From NCBI GenBank assembly GCA_964057225.1, contig OZ059895.1:22888688-22952687 (forward strand): a stretch of DNA of 64,000 nucleotides. The letters run 5' to 3'. Shown in pieces: positions 1-13,700 of this stretch. The translations under genes were made by a program, and so were the position numbers. The stretch is from Auanema rhodensis (taxonomy: Eukaryota; Nematoda; Chromadorea; Rhabditida; Rhabditidae). Every line of letters begins with the position of its first letter. The stretch's first letter is position 1. The notes under the pieces were generated by a model that searched no databases, was not told the origin of the DNA, and was given only the letters and a program-made list of their open reading frames with translations.

Positions 1-23
1 CGCTAGCTTAAAAATGCACCGAG

Positions 24-54
24 ATATCAACTGATATAAGTTCACACTTATATC
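24..54. repeat. Overlapping competing dyads in the monomer
   Basis: Two inverted repeats share bases. ATATCA (24-29) pairs with TGATAT (32-37) across a 2-base gap. GATATAAG (33-40) pairs perfectly with CTTATATC (47-54) across a 6-base loop. Because bases 33-37 take part in both, only one hairpin can form at a time. The common A-to-T variant at position 39 (TATAAG to TATATG) breaks one pair of the second hairpin, so monomer types differ in this element. The structure recurs in every unit on both arms. Any biological role is unknown. Confidence 0.7.
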
Positions 55-165
55 CTCGATTTTCACCCTGAAGAATTAATTTTTTCGTTGAATAACATTG
101 TCCATCGTCTTTGCCTTGAAAAAAGAAATCTAAAAACATCTACTTTTTGCTAAATTATTTTGAAA

Positions 166-177
166 TTTTTCGAAAAA
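166..177. repeat. TTTTTCGAAAAA palindrome
   Basis: This is a perfect 12-bp palindrome inside an A/T-tract region (about 162-186). Units with C at position 161 gain a second TTTCGAAA element immediately upstream, giving two palindromes about 10 bp apart, which is close to one helical turn. In the diverged inverted block some units lose the central CG, reading TTTTTTGGAAAAA, for example near 43617, 43970 and 45374. Phased A-tracts of this kind are expected to be curved and nucleosome-relevant, but that is inferred from base composition only. Confidence 0.65.
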
Positions 178-205
178 ATTTTTGTCAAAATGTTTTTGGA
201 AGCAA

Positions 206-237
206 TGTTGAGTGTACATGGAAACTCAACATACACT
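206..237. repeat. Two alternative hairpins around TGTTGAGTGTACATGG
   Basis: TGTTGAGT (206-213) is the exact reverse complement of ACTCAACA (224-231), with a 10-base spacer. The overlapping AGTGTA (211-216) is the exact reverse complement of TACACT (232-237). The two pairings are mutually exclusive. The 16-bp tandem duplication in the unit at 32291 falls on the right arm of this element. In most of the diverged inverted block the neighbouring AGCAATGTTGAG reads as AGCATTGTTGAG, outside the stems, so the stems remain intact. Confidence 0.7.
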
Positions 238-316
238 AATGCATCATTTTTCAAACGATCATAACTAATTTTTGTATTAAGCGTTTCTCCATGTAGTATA
301 GTGCATTCGATGCGGA

Positions 317-365
317 TTTTTAAGCTGCGTCGATCTGTGTTATCAGATTTGCGCTAGCTTAAAAA
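317..365. repeat. Dyad spanning the arbitrary monomer boundary
   Basis: TTTTTAAGCTGCG (317-329) matches the reverse complement of CGCTAGCTTAAAAA (352-365) apart from one bulged base. The 22-base interval contains a nested inverted pair, ATCTG (333-337) and CAGAT (344-348). The NheI-type palindrome GCTAGC lies within the right arm. This is the longest dyad in the monomer and one of its most GC-rich parts, and it is kept intact in nearly all units on both arms. It is the best candidate within the monomer for a protein-binding or cruciform element, but no known motif is recognised. Confidence 0.65.
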
Positions 366-3300
366 TGCACCGAGATATCAACTGATATAAGTTCACACTT
401 ATATCCTCGATTTTCACCCTGAAGAATTAATTTTTTCGTTGAATAACATTGTCCATCGTCTTTGCCTTGAAAAAAGGAATCTAAAAACATCTACTTTTTG
501 CTAAATTATTTTGAAATTTTTCGAAAAAATTTTTGTCAAAATGTTTTTGGAAGCAATGTTGAGTGTACATGGAAACTCAACATACACTAAGGCATCATTT
601 TTCAAACGATCATAACTAATTTTTGTATTAAGCGTTTCTCAATGTAGTATAGTGCATTCGATGCAGATTTTTAAGCTGCGTCGATCTGTGTTATCAGATT
701 TGCGCTAGCTTAAAAATGCACCGAGATATCAACTGATATAAGTTCACACTTATATCCTCGATTTTCACCCTGAAGAATCAATTTTTTCGTTGAATAACAT
801 TGTCCATCGTCTTTGCCTTGAAAAAAGGAATCTAAAAACATCTACTTTTTGCTAAATTATTTTGAAATTTTTCGAAAAAATTTTTGTCAAAATGTTTTTG
901 GAAGCAATGTTGAGTGTACATGGAAACTCAACATACACTAATGCATCATTTTTCAAACGATCATAACTAATTTTTGTATTAAGCGTTTCTCCATGTAGTA
1001 TAGTGCATTCGATGCGGATTTTTAAGCTGCGTCGATCTGTGTTATCAGATTTGCGCTAGCTTAAAAATGCACCGAGATATCAACTGATATAAGTTCACAC
1101 TTATATCCTCGATTTTCACCCTGAAGAATTAATTTTTTCGTTGAATAACATTGTCCATCGTCTTTGCCTTGAAAAAAGGAATCTAAAAACATCTACTTTT
1201 TGCTAAATTATTTTGAAATTTTTCGAAAAAATTTTTGTCAAAATGTTTTTGGAAGCAATGTTGAGTGTACATGGAAACTCAACATACACTAATGCATCAT
1301 TTTTCAAACGATCATAACTAATTTTTGTATTAAGCGTTTCTCAATGTAGTATAGTGCATTCGATGCGGATTTTTAAGCTGCGTCGATCTGTGTTATCAGA
1401 TTTGCGCTAGCTTAAAAATGCACCGAGATATCAACTGATATATGTTCACACTTATATCCTCGATTTTCACCCTGAAGAATTAATTTTTTCGTTGAATAAC
1501 AATGTCCATCGTCTTTGCCTTGAAAAAAGGAATCTAAAAACATCTACTTTTTGCTAAATTATTTCGAAATTTTTCGAAAAAATTTTTGTCAAAATGTTTT
1601 TGGAAGCAATGTTGAGTGTACATGGAAACTCAACATACACTAATGCATCATTTTTCAAACGATCATAACTAATTTTTGTATTAAGCGTTTCTCCATGTAG
1701 TATAGTGCATTCGATGCGGATTTTTAAGCTGCGTCGATCTGTGTTATCAGATTTGCGCTAGCTTAAAAATGCACCGAGATATCAACTGATATAAGTTCAC
1801 ACTTATATCCTCGATTTTCACCCTGAAGAATTAATTTTTTCGTTGAATAACATTGTCCATCGTCTTTGCCTTGAAAAAAGGAATCTAAAAACATCTACTT
1901 TTTGCTAAATTATTTTGAAATTTTTCGAAAAAATTTTTGTCAAAATGTTTTTGGAAGCAATGTTGAGTGTACATGGAAACTCAACATACACTAATGCATC
2001 ATTTTTCAAACAATCATAACTAATTTTTGTATTAAGCGTTTCTCAATGTAGTATAGTGCATTCGATGCAGATTTTTAAGCTGCGTCGATCTGTGTTATCA
2101 GATTTGCGCTAGCTTAAAAATGCACCGAGATATCAACTGATATAAGTTCACACTTATATCCTCGATTTTCACCCTGAAGAATTAATTTTTTCGTTGAATA
2201 ACATTGTCCATCGTCTTTGCCTTGAAAAAAGGAATCTAAAAACATCTACTTTTTGCTAAATTATTTTGAAATTTTTCGAAAAAATTTTTGTCAAAATGTT
2301 TTTGGAAGCAATGTTGAGTGTACATGGAAACTCAACATACACTAATGCATCATTTTTCAAACAATCATAACTAATTTTTGTATTAAGCGTTTCTCAATGT
2401 AGTATAGTGCATTCGATGCAGATTTTTAAGCTGCGTCGATCTGTGTTATCAGATTTGCGCTAGCTTAAAAATGCACCGAGATATCAACTGATATAAGTTC
2501 ACACTTATATCCTCGATTTTCACCCTGAAGAATTAATTTTTTCGTTGAATAACAATGTCCATCGTCTTTGCCTTGAAAAAAGAAATCTAAAAACATCTAC
2601 TTTTTGCTAAATTATTTTGAAATTTTTCGAAAAAATTTTTGTCAAAATGTTTTTGGAAGCAATGTTGAGTGTACATGGAAACTCAACATACACTAATGCA
2701 TCATTTTTCAAACGATCATAACTAATTTTTGTATTAAGCGTTTCTCAATGTAGTATAGTGCATTCGATGCAGATTTTTAAGCTGCGTCGATCTGTGTTAT
2801 CAGATTTGCGCTAGCTTAAAAATGCACCGAGATATCAACTGATATAAGTTCACACTTATATCCTCGATTTTCACCCTGAAGAATTAATTTTTTCGTTGAA
2901 TAACATTGTCCATCGTCTTTGCCTTGAAAAAAGGAATCTAAAAACATCTACTTTTTGCTAAATTATTTTGAAATTTTTCGAAAAAATTTTTGTCAAAATG
3001 TTTTTGGAAGCAATGTTGAGTGTACATGGAAACTCAACATACACTAATGCATCATTTTTCAAACGATCATAACTAATTTTTGTATTAAGCGTTTCTCCAT
3101 GTAGTATAGTGCATTCGATGCGGATTTTTAAGCTGCGTCGATCTGTGTTATCAGATTTGCGCTAGCTTAAAAATGCACCGAGATATCAACTGATATAAGT
3201 TCACACTTATATCCTCGATTTTCACCCTGAAGAATTAATTTTTTCGTTGAATAACATTGTCCATCGTCTTTGCCTTGAAAAAAGGAATCTAAAAACATCT

Positions 3301-6300
3301 ACTTTTTGCTAAATTATTTTGAAATTTTTCGAAAAAATTTTTGTCAAAATGTTTTTGGAAGCAATGTTGAGTGTACATGGAAACTCAACATACACTAATG
3401 CATCATTTTTCAAACGATCATAACTAATTTTTGTATTAAGCGTTTCTCCATGTAGTATAGTGCATTCGATGCGGATTTTTAAGCTGCGTCGATCTGTGTT
3501 ATCAGATTTGCGCTAGCTTAAAAATGCACCGAGATATCAACTGATATAAGTTCACACTTATATCCTCGATTTTCACCCTGAAGAATTAATTTTTTCGTTG
3601 AATAACAATGTCCATCGTCTTTGCCTTGAAAAAAGAAATCTAAAAACATCTACTTCTTGCTAAATTATTTTGAAATTTTTCGAAAAAATTTTTGTCAAAA
3701 TGTTTTTGGAAGCAATGTTGAGTGTACATGGAAACTCAACATACACTAATGCATCATTTTTCAAACGATCATAACTAATTTTTGTATTAAGCGTTTCTCC
3801 ATGTAGTATAGTGCATTCGATGCGGATTTTTAAGCTGCGTCGATCTGTGTTATCAGATTTGCGCTAGCTTAAAAATGCACCGAGATATCAACTGATATAA
3901 GTTCACACTTATATCCTCGATTTTCACCCTGAAGAATTAATTTTTTCGTTGAATAACAATGTCCATCGTCTTTGCCTTGAAAAAAGAAATCTAAAAACAT
4001 CTACTTTTTGCTAAATTATTTTGAAATTTTTCGAAAAAATTTTTGTCAAAATGTTTTTGGAAGCAATGTTGAGTGTACATGGAAACTCAACATACACTAA
4101 TGCATCATTTTTCAAACGATCATAACTAATTTTTGTATTAAGCGTTTCTCAATGTAGTATAGTGCATTCGATGCAGATTTTTAAGCTGCGTCGATCTGTG
4201 TTATCAGATTTGCGCTAGCTTAAAAATGCACCGAGATATCAACTGATATAAGTTCACACTTATATCCTCGATTTTCACCCTGAAGAATTAATTTTTTCGT
4301 TGAATAACATTGTCCATCGTCTTTGCCTTGAAAAAAGGAATCTAAAAACATCTACTTTTTGCTAAATTATTTTGAAATTTTTCGAAAAAATTTTTGTCAA
4401 AATGTTTTTGGAAGCAATGTTGAGTGTACATGGAAACTCAACATACACTAATGCATCATTTTTCAAACGATCATAACTAATTTTTGTATTAAGCGTTTCT
4501 CCATGTAGTATAGTGCATTCGATGCGGATTTTTAAGCTGCGTCGATCTGTGTTATCAGATTTGCGCTAGCTTAAAAATGCACCGAGATATCAACTGATAT
4601 AAGTTCACACTTATATCCTCGATTTTCACCCTGAAGAATTAATTTTTTCGTTGAATAACATTGTCCATCGTCTTTGCCTTGAAAAAAGGAATCTAAAAAC
4701 ATCTACTTTTTGCTAAATTATTTTGAAATTTTTCGAAAAAATTTTTGTCAAAATGTTTTTGGAAGCAATGTTGAGTGTACATGGAAACTCAACATACACT
4801 AATGCATCATTTTTCAAACGATCATAACTAATTTTTGTATTAAGCGTTTCTCAATGTAGTATAGTGCATTCGATGCGGATTTTTAAGCTGCGTCGATCTG
4901 TGTTATCAGATTTGCGCTAGCTTAAAAATGCACCGAGATATCAACTGATATATGTTCACACTTATATCCTCGATTTTCACCCTGAAGAATTAATTTTTTC
5001 GTTGAATAACAATGTCCATCGTCTTTGCCTTGAAAAAAGGAATCTAAAAACATCTACTTTTTGCTAAATTATTTCGAAATTTTTCGAAAAAATTTTTGTC
5101 AAAATGTTTTTGGAAGCAATGTTGAGTGTACATGGAAACTCAACATACACTAATGCATCATTTTTCAAACGATCATAACTAATTTTTGTATTAAGCGTTT
5201 CTCCATGTAGTATAGTGCATTCGATGCGGATTTTTAAGCTGCGTCGATCTGTGTTATCAGATTTGCGCTAGCTTAAAAATGCACCGAGATATCAACTGAT
5301 ATAAGTTCACACTTATATCCTCGATTTTCACCCTGAAGAATTAATTTTTTCGTTGAATAACAATGTCCATCGTCTTTGCCTTGAAAAAAGAAATCTAAAA
5401 ACATCTACTTTTTGCTAAATTATTTCGAAATTTTTCGAAAAAATTTTTGTCAAAATGTTTTTGGAAGCAATGTTGAGTGTACATGGAAACTCAACATACA
5501 CTAATGCATCATTTTTCAAACGATCATAACTAATTTTTGTATTAAGCGTTTCTCCATGTAGTATAGTGCATTCGATGCGGATTTTTAAGCTGCGTCGATC
5601 TGTGTTATCAGATTTGCGCTAGCTTAAAAATGCACCGAGATATCAACTGATATAAGTTCACACTTATATCCTCGATTTTCACCCTGAAGAATTAATTTTT
5701 TCGTTGAATAACATTGTCCATCGTCTTTGCCTTGAAAAAAGGAATCTAAAAACATCTACTTTTTGCTAAATTATTTTGAAATTTTTCGAAAAAATTTTTG
5801 TCAAAATGTTTTTGGAAGCAATGTTGAGTGTACATGGAAACTCAACATACACTAATGCATCATTTTTCAAACGATCATAACTAATTTTTGTATTAAGCGT
5901 TTCTCCATGTAGTATAGTGCATTCGATGCGGATTTTTAAGCTGCGTCGATCTGTGTTATCAGATTTGCGCTAGCTTAAAAATGCACCGAGATATCAACTG
6001 ATATAAGTTCACACTTATATCCTCGATTTTCACCCTGAAGAATTAATTTTTTCGTTGAATAACATTGTCCATCGTCTTTGCCTTGAAAAAAGGAATCTAA
6101 AAACATCTACTTTTTGCTAAATTATTTTGAAATTTTTCGAAAAAATTTTTGTCAAAATGTTTTTGGAAGCAATGTTGAGTGTACATGGAAACTCAACATA
6201 CACTAATGCATCATTTTTCAAACGATCATAACTAATTTTTGTATTAAGCGTTTCTCCATGTAGTATAGTGCATTCGATGCGGATTTTTAAGCTGCGTCGA

Positions 6301-7722
6301 TCTGTGTTATCAGATTTGCGCTAGCTTAAAAATGCACCGAGATATCAACTGATATATGTTCACACTTATATCCTCGATTTTCACCCTGAAGAATTAATTT
6401 TTTCGTTGAATAACAATGTCCATCGTCTTTGCCTTGAAAAAAGGAATCTAAAAACATCTACTTTTTGCTAAATTATTTTGAAATTTTTCGAAAAAATTTT
6501 TGTCAAAATGTTTTTGGAAGCAATGTTGAGTGTACATGGAAACTCAACATACACTAATGCATCATTTTTCAAACGATCATAACTAATTTTTGTATTAAGC
6601 GTTTCTCCATGTAGTATAGTGCATTCGATGCGGATTTTTAAGCTGCGTCGATCTGTGTTATCAGATTTGCGCTAGCTTAAAAATGCACCGAGATATCAAC
6701 TGATATAAGTTCACACTTATATCCTCGATTTTCACCCTGAAGAATTAATTTTTTCGTTGAATAACAATGTCCATCGTCTTTGCCTTGAAAAAAGGAATCT
6801 AAAAACATCTACTTTTTGCTAAATTATTTTGAAATTTTTCGAAAAAATTTTTGTCAAAATGTTTTTGGAAGCAATGTTGAGTGTACATGGAAACTCAACA
6901 TACACTAATGCATCATTTTTCAAACGATCATAACTAATTTTTGTATTAAGCGTTTCTCAATGTAGTATAGTGCATTCGATGCGGATTTTTAAGCTGCGTC
7001 GATCTGTGTTATCAGATTTGCGCTAGCTTAAAAATGCACCGAGATATCAACTGATATATGTTCACACTTATATCCTCGATTTTCACCCTGAAGAATTAAT
7101 TTTTTCGTTGAATAACAATGTCCATCGTCTTTGCCTTGAAAAAAGGAATCTAAAAACATCTACTTTTTGCTAAATTATTTTGAAATTTTTCGAAAAAATT
7201 TTTGTCAAAATGTTTTTGGAAGCAATGTTGAGTGTACATGGAAACTCAACATACACTAATGCATCATTTTTCAAACGATCATAACTAATTTTTGTATTAA
7301 GCGTTTCTCAATGTAGTATAGTGCATTCGATGCGGATTTTTAAGCTGCGTCGATCTGTGTTATCAGATTTGCGCTAGCTTAAAAATGCACCGAGATATCA
7401 ACTGATATATGTTCACACTTATATCCTCGATTTTCACCCTGAAGAATTAATTTTTTCGTTGAATAACAATGTCCATCGTCTTTGCCTTGAAAAAAGGAAT
7501 CTAAAAACATCTACTTTTTGCTAAATTATTTCGAAATTTTTCGAAAAAATTTTTGTCAAAATGTTTTTGGAAGCAATGTTGAGTGTACATGGAAACTCAA
7601 CATACACTAATGCATCATTTTTCAAACGATCATAACTAATTTTTGTATTAAGCGTTTCTCCATGTAGTATAGTGCATTCGATGCGGATTTTTAAGCTGCG
7701 TCGATCTGTGTTATCAGATTTG

Positions 7723-10700
7723 CGCTAGCTTAAAAATGCACCGAGATATCAACTGATATAAGTTCACACTTATATCCTCGATTTTCACCCTGAAGAATTA
7801 ATTTTTTCGTTGAATAACAATGTCCATCGTCTTTGCCTTAAAAAAAGAAATCTAAAAACATCTACTTCTTGCTAAATTATTTTGAAATTTTTCGAAAAAA
7901 TTTTTGTCAAAATGTTTTTGGAAGCAATGTTGAGTGTACATGGAAACTCAACATACACTAATGCATCATTTTTCAAACGATCATAACTAATTTTTGTATT
8001 AAGCGTTTCTCCATGTAGTATAGTGCATTCGATGCGGATTTTTAAGCTGCGTCGATCTGTGTTATCAGATTTGCGCTAGCTTAAAAATGCACCGAGATAT
8101 CAACTGATATAAGTTCACACTTATATCCTCGATTTTCACCCTGAAGAATTAATTTTTTCGTTGAATAACATTGTCCATCGTCTTTGCCTTGAAAAAAGGA
8201 ATCTAAAAACATCTACTTTTTGCTAAATTATTTTGAAATTTTTCGAAAAAATTTTTGTCAAAATGTTTTTGGAAGCAATGTTGAGTGTACATGGAAACTC
8301 AACATACACTAATGCATCATTTTTCAAACGATCATAACTAATTTTTGTATTAAGCGTTTCTCCATGTAGTATAGTGCATTCGATGCGGATTTTTAAGCTG
8401 CGTCGATCTGTGTTATCAGATTTGCGCTAGCTTAAAAATGCACCGAGATATCAACTGATATAAGTTCACACTTATATCCTCGATTTTCACCCTGAAGAAT
8501 TAATTTTTTCGTTGAATAACATTGTCCATCGTCTTTGCCTTAAAAAAAGAAATCTAAAAACATCTACTTCTTGCTAAATTATTTTGAAATTTTTCGAAAA
8601 AATTTTTGTCAAAATGTTTTTGGAAGCAATGTTGAGTGTACATGGAAACTCAACATACACTAATGCATCATTTTTCAAACGATCATAACTAATTTTTGTA
8701 TTAAGCGTTTCTCCATGTAGTATAGTGCATTCGATGCGGATTTTTAAGCTGCGTCGATCTGTGTTATCAGATTTGCGCTAGCTTAAAAATGCACCGAGAT
8801 ATCAACTGATATATGTTCACACTTATATCCTCGATTTTCACCCTGAAGAATTAATTTTTTCGTTGAATAACAATGTCCATCGTCTTTGCCTTGAAAAAAG
8901 GAATCTAAAAACATCTACTTTTTGCTAAATTATTTTGAAATTTTTCGAAAAAATTTTTGTCAAAATGTTTTTGGAAGCAATGTTGAGTGTACATGGAAAC
9001 TCAACATACACTAATGCATCATTTTTCAAACGATCATAACTAATTTTTGTATTAAGCGTTTCTCCATGTAGTATAGTGCATTCGATGCGGATTTTTAAGC
9101 TGCGTCGATCTGTGTTATCAGATTTGCGCTAGCTTAAAAATGCACCGAGATATCAACTGATATAAGTTCACACTTATATCCTCGATTTTCACCCTGAAGA
9201 ATTAATTTTTTCGTTGAATAACAATGTCCATCGTCTTTGCCTTGAAAAAAAGAATCTAAAAACATCTACTTTTTGCTAAATTATTTTGAAATTTTTCGAA
9301 AAAATTTTTGTCAAAATGTTTTTGGAAGCAATGTTGAGTGTACATGGAAACTCAACATACACTAATGCATCATTTTTCAAACGATCATAACTAATTTTTG
9401 TATTAAGCGTTTCTCAATGTAGTATAGTGCATTCGATGCGGATTTTTAAGCTGCGTCGATCTGTGTTATCAGATTTGCGCTAGCTTAAAAATGCACCGAG
9501 ATATCAACTGATATATGTTCACACTTATATCCTCGATTTTCACCCTGAAGAATTAATTTTTTCGTTGAATAACAATGTCCATCGTCTTTGCCTTGAAAAA
9601 AGGAATCTAAAAACATCTACTTTTTGCTAAATTATTTTGAAATTTTTCGAAAAAATTTTTGTCAAAATGTTTTTGGAAGCAATGTTGAGTGTACATGGAA
9701 ACTCAACATACACTAATGCATCATTTTTCAAACGATCATAACTAATTTTTGTATTAAGCGTTTCTCCATGTAGTATAGTGCATTCGATGCGGATTTTTAA
9801 GCTGCGTCGATCTGTGTTATCAGATTTGCGCTAGCTTAAAAATGCACCGAGATATCAACTGATATAAGTTCACACTTATATCCTCGATTTTCACCCTGAA
9901 GAATTAATTTTTTCGTTGAATAACAATGTCCATCGTCTTTGCCTTGAAAAAAGGAATCTAAAAACATCTACTTTTTGCTAAATTATTTTGAAATTTTTCG
10001 AAAAAATTTTTGTCAAAATGTTTTTGGAAGCAATGTTGAGTGTACATGGAAACTCAACATACACTAATGCATCATTTTTCAAACGATCATAACTAATTTT
10101 TGTATTAAGCGTTTCTCCATGTAGTATAGTGCATTCGATGCGGATTTTTAAGCTGCGTCGATCTGTGTTATCAGATTTGCGCTAGCTTAAAAATGCACCG
10201 AGATATCAACTGATATAAGTTCACACTTATATCCTCGATTTTCACCCTGAAGAATTAATTTTTTCGTTGAATAACAATGTCCATCGTCTTTGCCTTAAAA
10301 AAAGAAATCTAAAAACATCTACTTTTTGCTAAATTATTTTGAAATTTTTCGAAAAAATTTTTGTCAAAATGTTTTTGGAAGCAATGTTGAGTGTACATGG
10401 AAACTCAACATACACTAATGCATCATTTTTCAAACGATCATAACTAATTTTTGTATTAAGCGTTTCTCCATGTAGTATAGTGCATTCGATGCGGATTTTT
10501 AAGCTGCGTCGATCTGTGTTATCAGATTTGCGCTAGCTTAAAAATGCACCGAGATATCAACTGATATAAGTTCACACTTATATCCTCGATTTTCACCCTG
10601 AAGAATTAATTTTTTCGTTGAATAACAATGTCCATCGTCTTTGCCTTAAAAAAAGAAATCTAAAAACATCTACTTTTTGCTAAATTATTTTGAAATTTTT

Positions 10701-13700
10701 CGAAAAAATTTTTGTCAAAATGTTTTTGGAAGCAATGTTGAGTGTACATGGAAACTCAACATACACTAATGCATCATTTTTCAAACGATCATAACTAATT
10801 TTTGTATTAAGCGTTTCTCCATGTAGTATAGTGCATTCGATGCGGATTTTTAAGCTGCGTCGATCTGTGTTATCAGATTTGCGCTAGCTTAAAAATGCAC
10901 CGAGATATCAACTGATATAAGTTCACACTTATATCCTCGATTTTCACCCTGAAGAATTAATTTTTTCGTTGAATAACATTGTCCATCGTCTTTGCCTTGA
11001 AAAAAGGAATCTAAAAACATCTACTTCTTGCTAAATTATTTTGAAATTTTTCGAAAAAATTTTTGTCAAAATGTTTTTGGAAGCAATGTTGAGTGTACAT
11101 GGAAACTCAACATACACTAATGCATCATTTTTCAAACGATCATAACTAATTTTTGTATTAAGCGTTTCTCCATGTAGTATAGTGCATTCGATGCGGATTT
11201 TTAAGCTGCGTCGATCTGTGTTATCAGATTTGCGCTAGCTTAAAAATGCACCGAGATATCAACTGATATAAGTTCACACTTATATCCTCGATTTTCACCC
11301 TGAAGAATTAATTTTTTCGTTGAATAACATTGTCCATCGTCTTTGCCTTGAAAAAAGGAATCTAAAAACATCTACTTTTTGCTAAATTATTTTGAAATTT
11401 TTCGAAAAAATTTTTGTCAAAATGTTTTTGGAAGCAATGTTGAGTGTACATGGAAACTCAACATACACTAATGCATCATTTTTCAAACGATCATAACTAA
11501 TTTTTGTATTAAGCGTTTCTCCATGTAGTATAGTGCATTCGATGCGGATTTTTAAGCTGCGTCGATCTGTGTTATCAGATTTGCGCTAGCTTAAAAATGC
11601 ACCGAGATATCAACTGATATAAGTTCACACTTATATCCTCGATTTTCACCCTGAAGAATTAATTTTTTCGTTGAATAACAATGTCCATCGTCTTTGCCTT
11701 GAAAAAAAGAATCTAAAAACATCTACTTTTTGCTAAATTATTTTGAAATTTTTCGAAAAAATTTTTGTCAAAATGTTTTTGGAAGCAATGTTGAGTGTAC
11801 ATGGAAACTCAACATACACTAATGCATCATTTTTCAAACGATCATAACTAATTTTTGTATTAAGCGTTTCTCAATGTAGTATAGTGCATTCGATGCGGAT
11901 TTTTAAGCTGCGTCGATCTGTGTTATCAGATTTGCGCTAGCTTAAAAATGCACCGAGATATCAACTGATATAAGTTCACACTTATATCCTCGATTTTCAC
12001 CCTGAAGAATTAATTTTTTCGTTGAATAACAATGTCCATCGTCTTTGCCTTAAAAAAAGGAATCTAAAAACATCTACTTTTTGCTAAATTATTTCGAAAT
12101 TTTTCGAAAAAATTTTTGTCAAAATGTTTTTGGAAGCAATGTTGAGTGTACATGGAAACTCAACATACACTAATGCATCATTTTTCAAACGATCATAACT
12201 AATTTTTGTATTAAGCGTTTCTCCATGTAGTATAGTGCATTCGATGCGGATTTTTAAGCTGCGTCGATCTGTGTTATCAGATTTGCGCTAGCTTAAAAAT
12301 GCACCGAGATATCAACTGATATAAGTTCACACTTATATCCTCGATTTTCACCCTGAAGAATTAATTTTTTCGTTGAATAACAATGTCCATCGTCTTTGCC
12401 TTAAAAAAAGAAATCTAAAAACATCTACTTCTTGCTAAATTATTTTGAAATTTTTCGAAAAAATTTTTGTCAAAATGTTTTTGGAAGCAATGTTGAGTGT
12501 ACATGGAAACTCAACATACACTAATGCATCATTTTTCAAACGATCATAACTAATTTTTGTATTAAGCGTTTCTCCATGTAGTATAGTGCATTCGATGCGG
12601 ATTTTTAAGCTGCGTCGATCTGTGTTATCAGATTTGCGCTAGCTTAAAAATGCACCGAGATATCAACTGATATAAGTTCACACTTATATCCTCGATTTTC
12701 ACCCTGAAGAATTAATTTTTTCGTTGAATAACATTGTCCATCGTCTTTGCCTTGAAAAAAGGAATCTAAAAACATCTACTTTTTGCTAAATTATTTTGAA
12801 ATTTTTCGAAAAAATTTTTGTCAAAATGTTTTTGGAAGCAATGTTGAGTGTACATGGAAACTCAACATACACTAATGCATCATTTTTCAAACGATCATAA
12901 CTAATTTTTGTATTAAGCGTTTCTCCATGTAGTATAGTGCATTCGATGCGGATTTTTAAGCTGCGTCGATCTGTGTTATCAGATTTGCGCTAGCTTAAAA
13001 ATGCACCGAGATATCAACTGATATAAGTTCACACTTATATCCTCGATTTTCACCCTGAAGAATTAATTTTTTCGTTGAATAACAATGTCCATCGTCTTTG
13101 CCTTGAAAAAAAGAATCTAAAAACATCTACTTTTTGCTAAATTATTTTGAAATTTTTCGAAAAAATTTTTGTCAAAATGTTTTTGGAAGCAATGTTGAGT
13201 GTACATGGAAACTCAACATACACTAATGCATCATTTTTCAAACGATCATAACTAATTTTTGTATTAAGCGTTTCTCCATGTAGTATAGTGCATTCGATGC
13301 GGATTTTTAAGCTGCGTCGATCTGTGTTATCAGATTTGCGCTAGCTTAAAAATGCACCGAGATATCAACTGATATAAGTTCACACTTATATCCTCGATTT
13401 TCACCCTGAAGAATTAATTTTTTCGTTGAATAACATTGTCCATCGTCTTTGCCTTAAAAAAAGAAATCTAAAAACATCTACTTCTTGCTAAATTATTTTG
13501 AAATTTTTCGAAAAAATTTTTGTCAAAATGTTTTTGGAAGCAATGTTGAGTGTACATGGAAACTCAACATACACTAATGCATCATTTTTCAAACGATCAT
13601 AACTAATTTTTGTATTAAGCGTTTCTCCATGTAGTATAGTGCATTCGATGCGGATTTTTAAGCTGCGTCGATCTGTGTTATCAGATTTGCGCTAGCTTAA

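Larger units (their letters stand above)
1..351 (+). repeat. Reference satellite monomer
   Basis: This first unit serves as the numbering reference. It is 351 bp with about 110 G or C bases by hand count (31%). It contains 12 CpG dinucleotides. Runs of A or T of five or more bases are scattered through it, concentrated at about 75-90 and 118-197. It holds several dyad symmetries, listed separately. All frames carry stops at short intervals, so it has no coding capacity beyond chance peptides of a few dozen residues. The start is arbitrary, because a tandem repeat has no intrinsic beginning. Diagnostic variant positions used throughout are 39, 98, 118, 125-126, 145-147, 161, 290 and 314. Confidence 0.95.
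1..7722 (+). repeat. Block A: mixed monomer types (22 units)
   Basis: Units here mix A or T at position 39, T or A at 98, and CCATG or CAATG at 290. Three-unit segments 703-1755 and 4213-5265 share the same ordered types (39A/290C/314G, then 39A/290A/314G, then 39T/98A/161C), offset by exactly 10 monomers (3510 bp). Units 1756-2106 and 2107-2457 are neighbours sharing CAAACAATC in place of CAAACGATC, together with CAATG and GCAGAT, which suggests a single-unit tandem duplication. Private substitutions include CTAAGGCATC near 592 and GAATCAATT near 777. Confidence 0.75.

Noticed and set aside
24-130. Hammerhead ribozyme, as found in some animal satellites
   Set aside because: Neither strand contains the conserved CTGANGA core followed by a stem and GAAA. 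The closest strings, CTGATAT and CTGATAA, miss the invariant G.
1-351. CENP-B box in the monomer
   Set aside because: No match to the TTCG-N4-A-N2-CGGG pattern was found on either strand. The nearest TTCG sites (86, 170, 307) lack the CGGG half.
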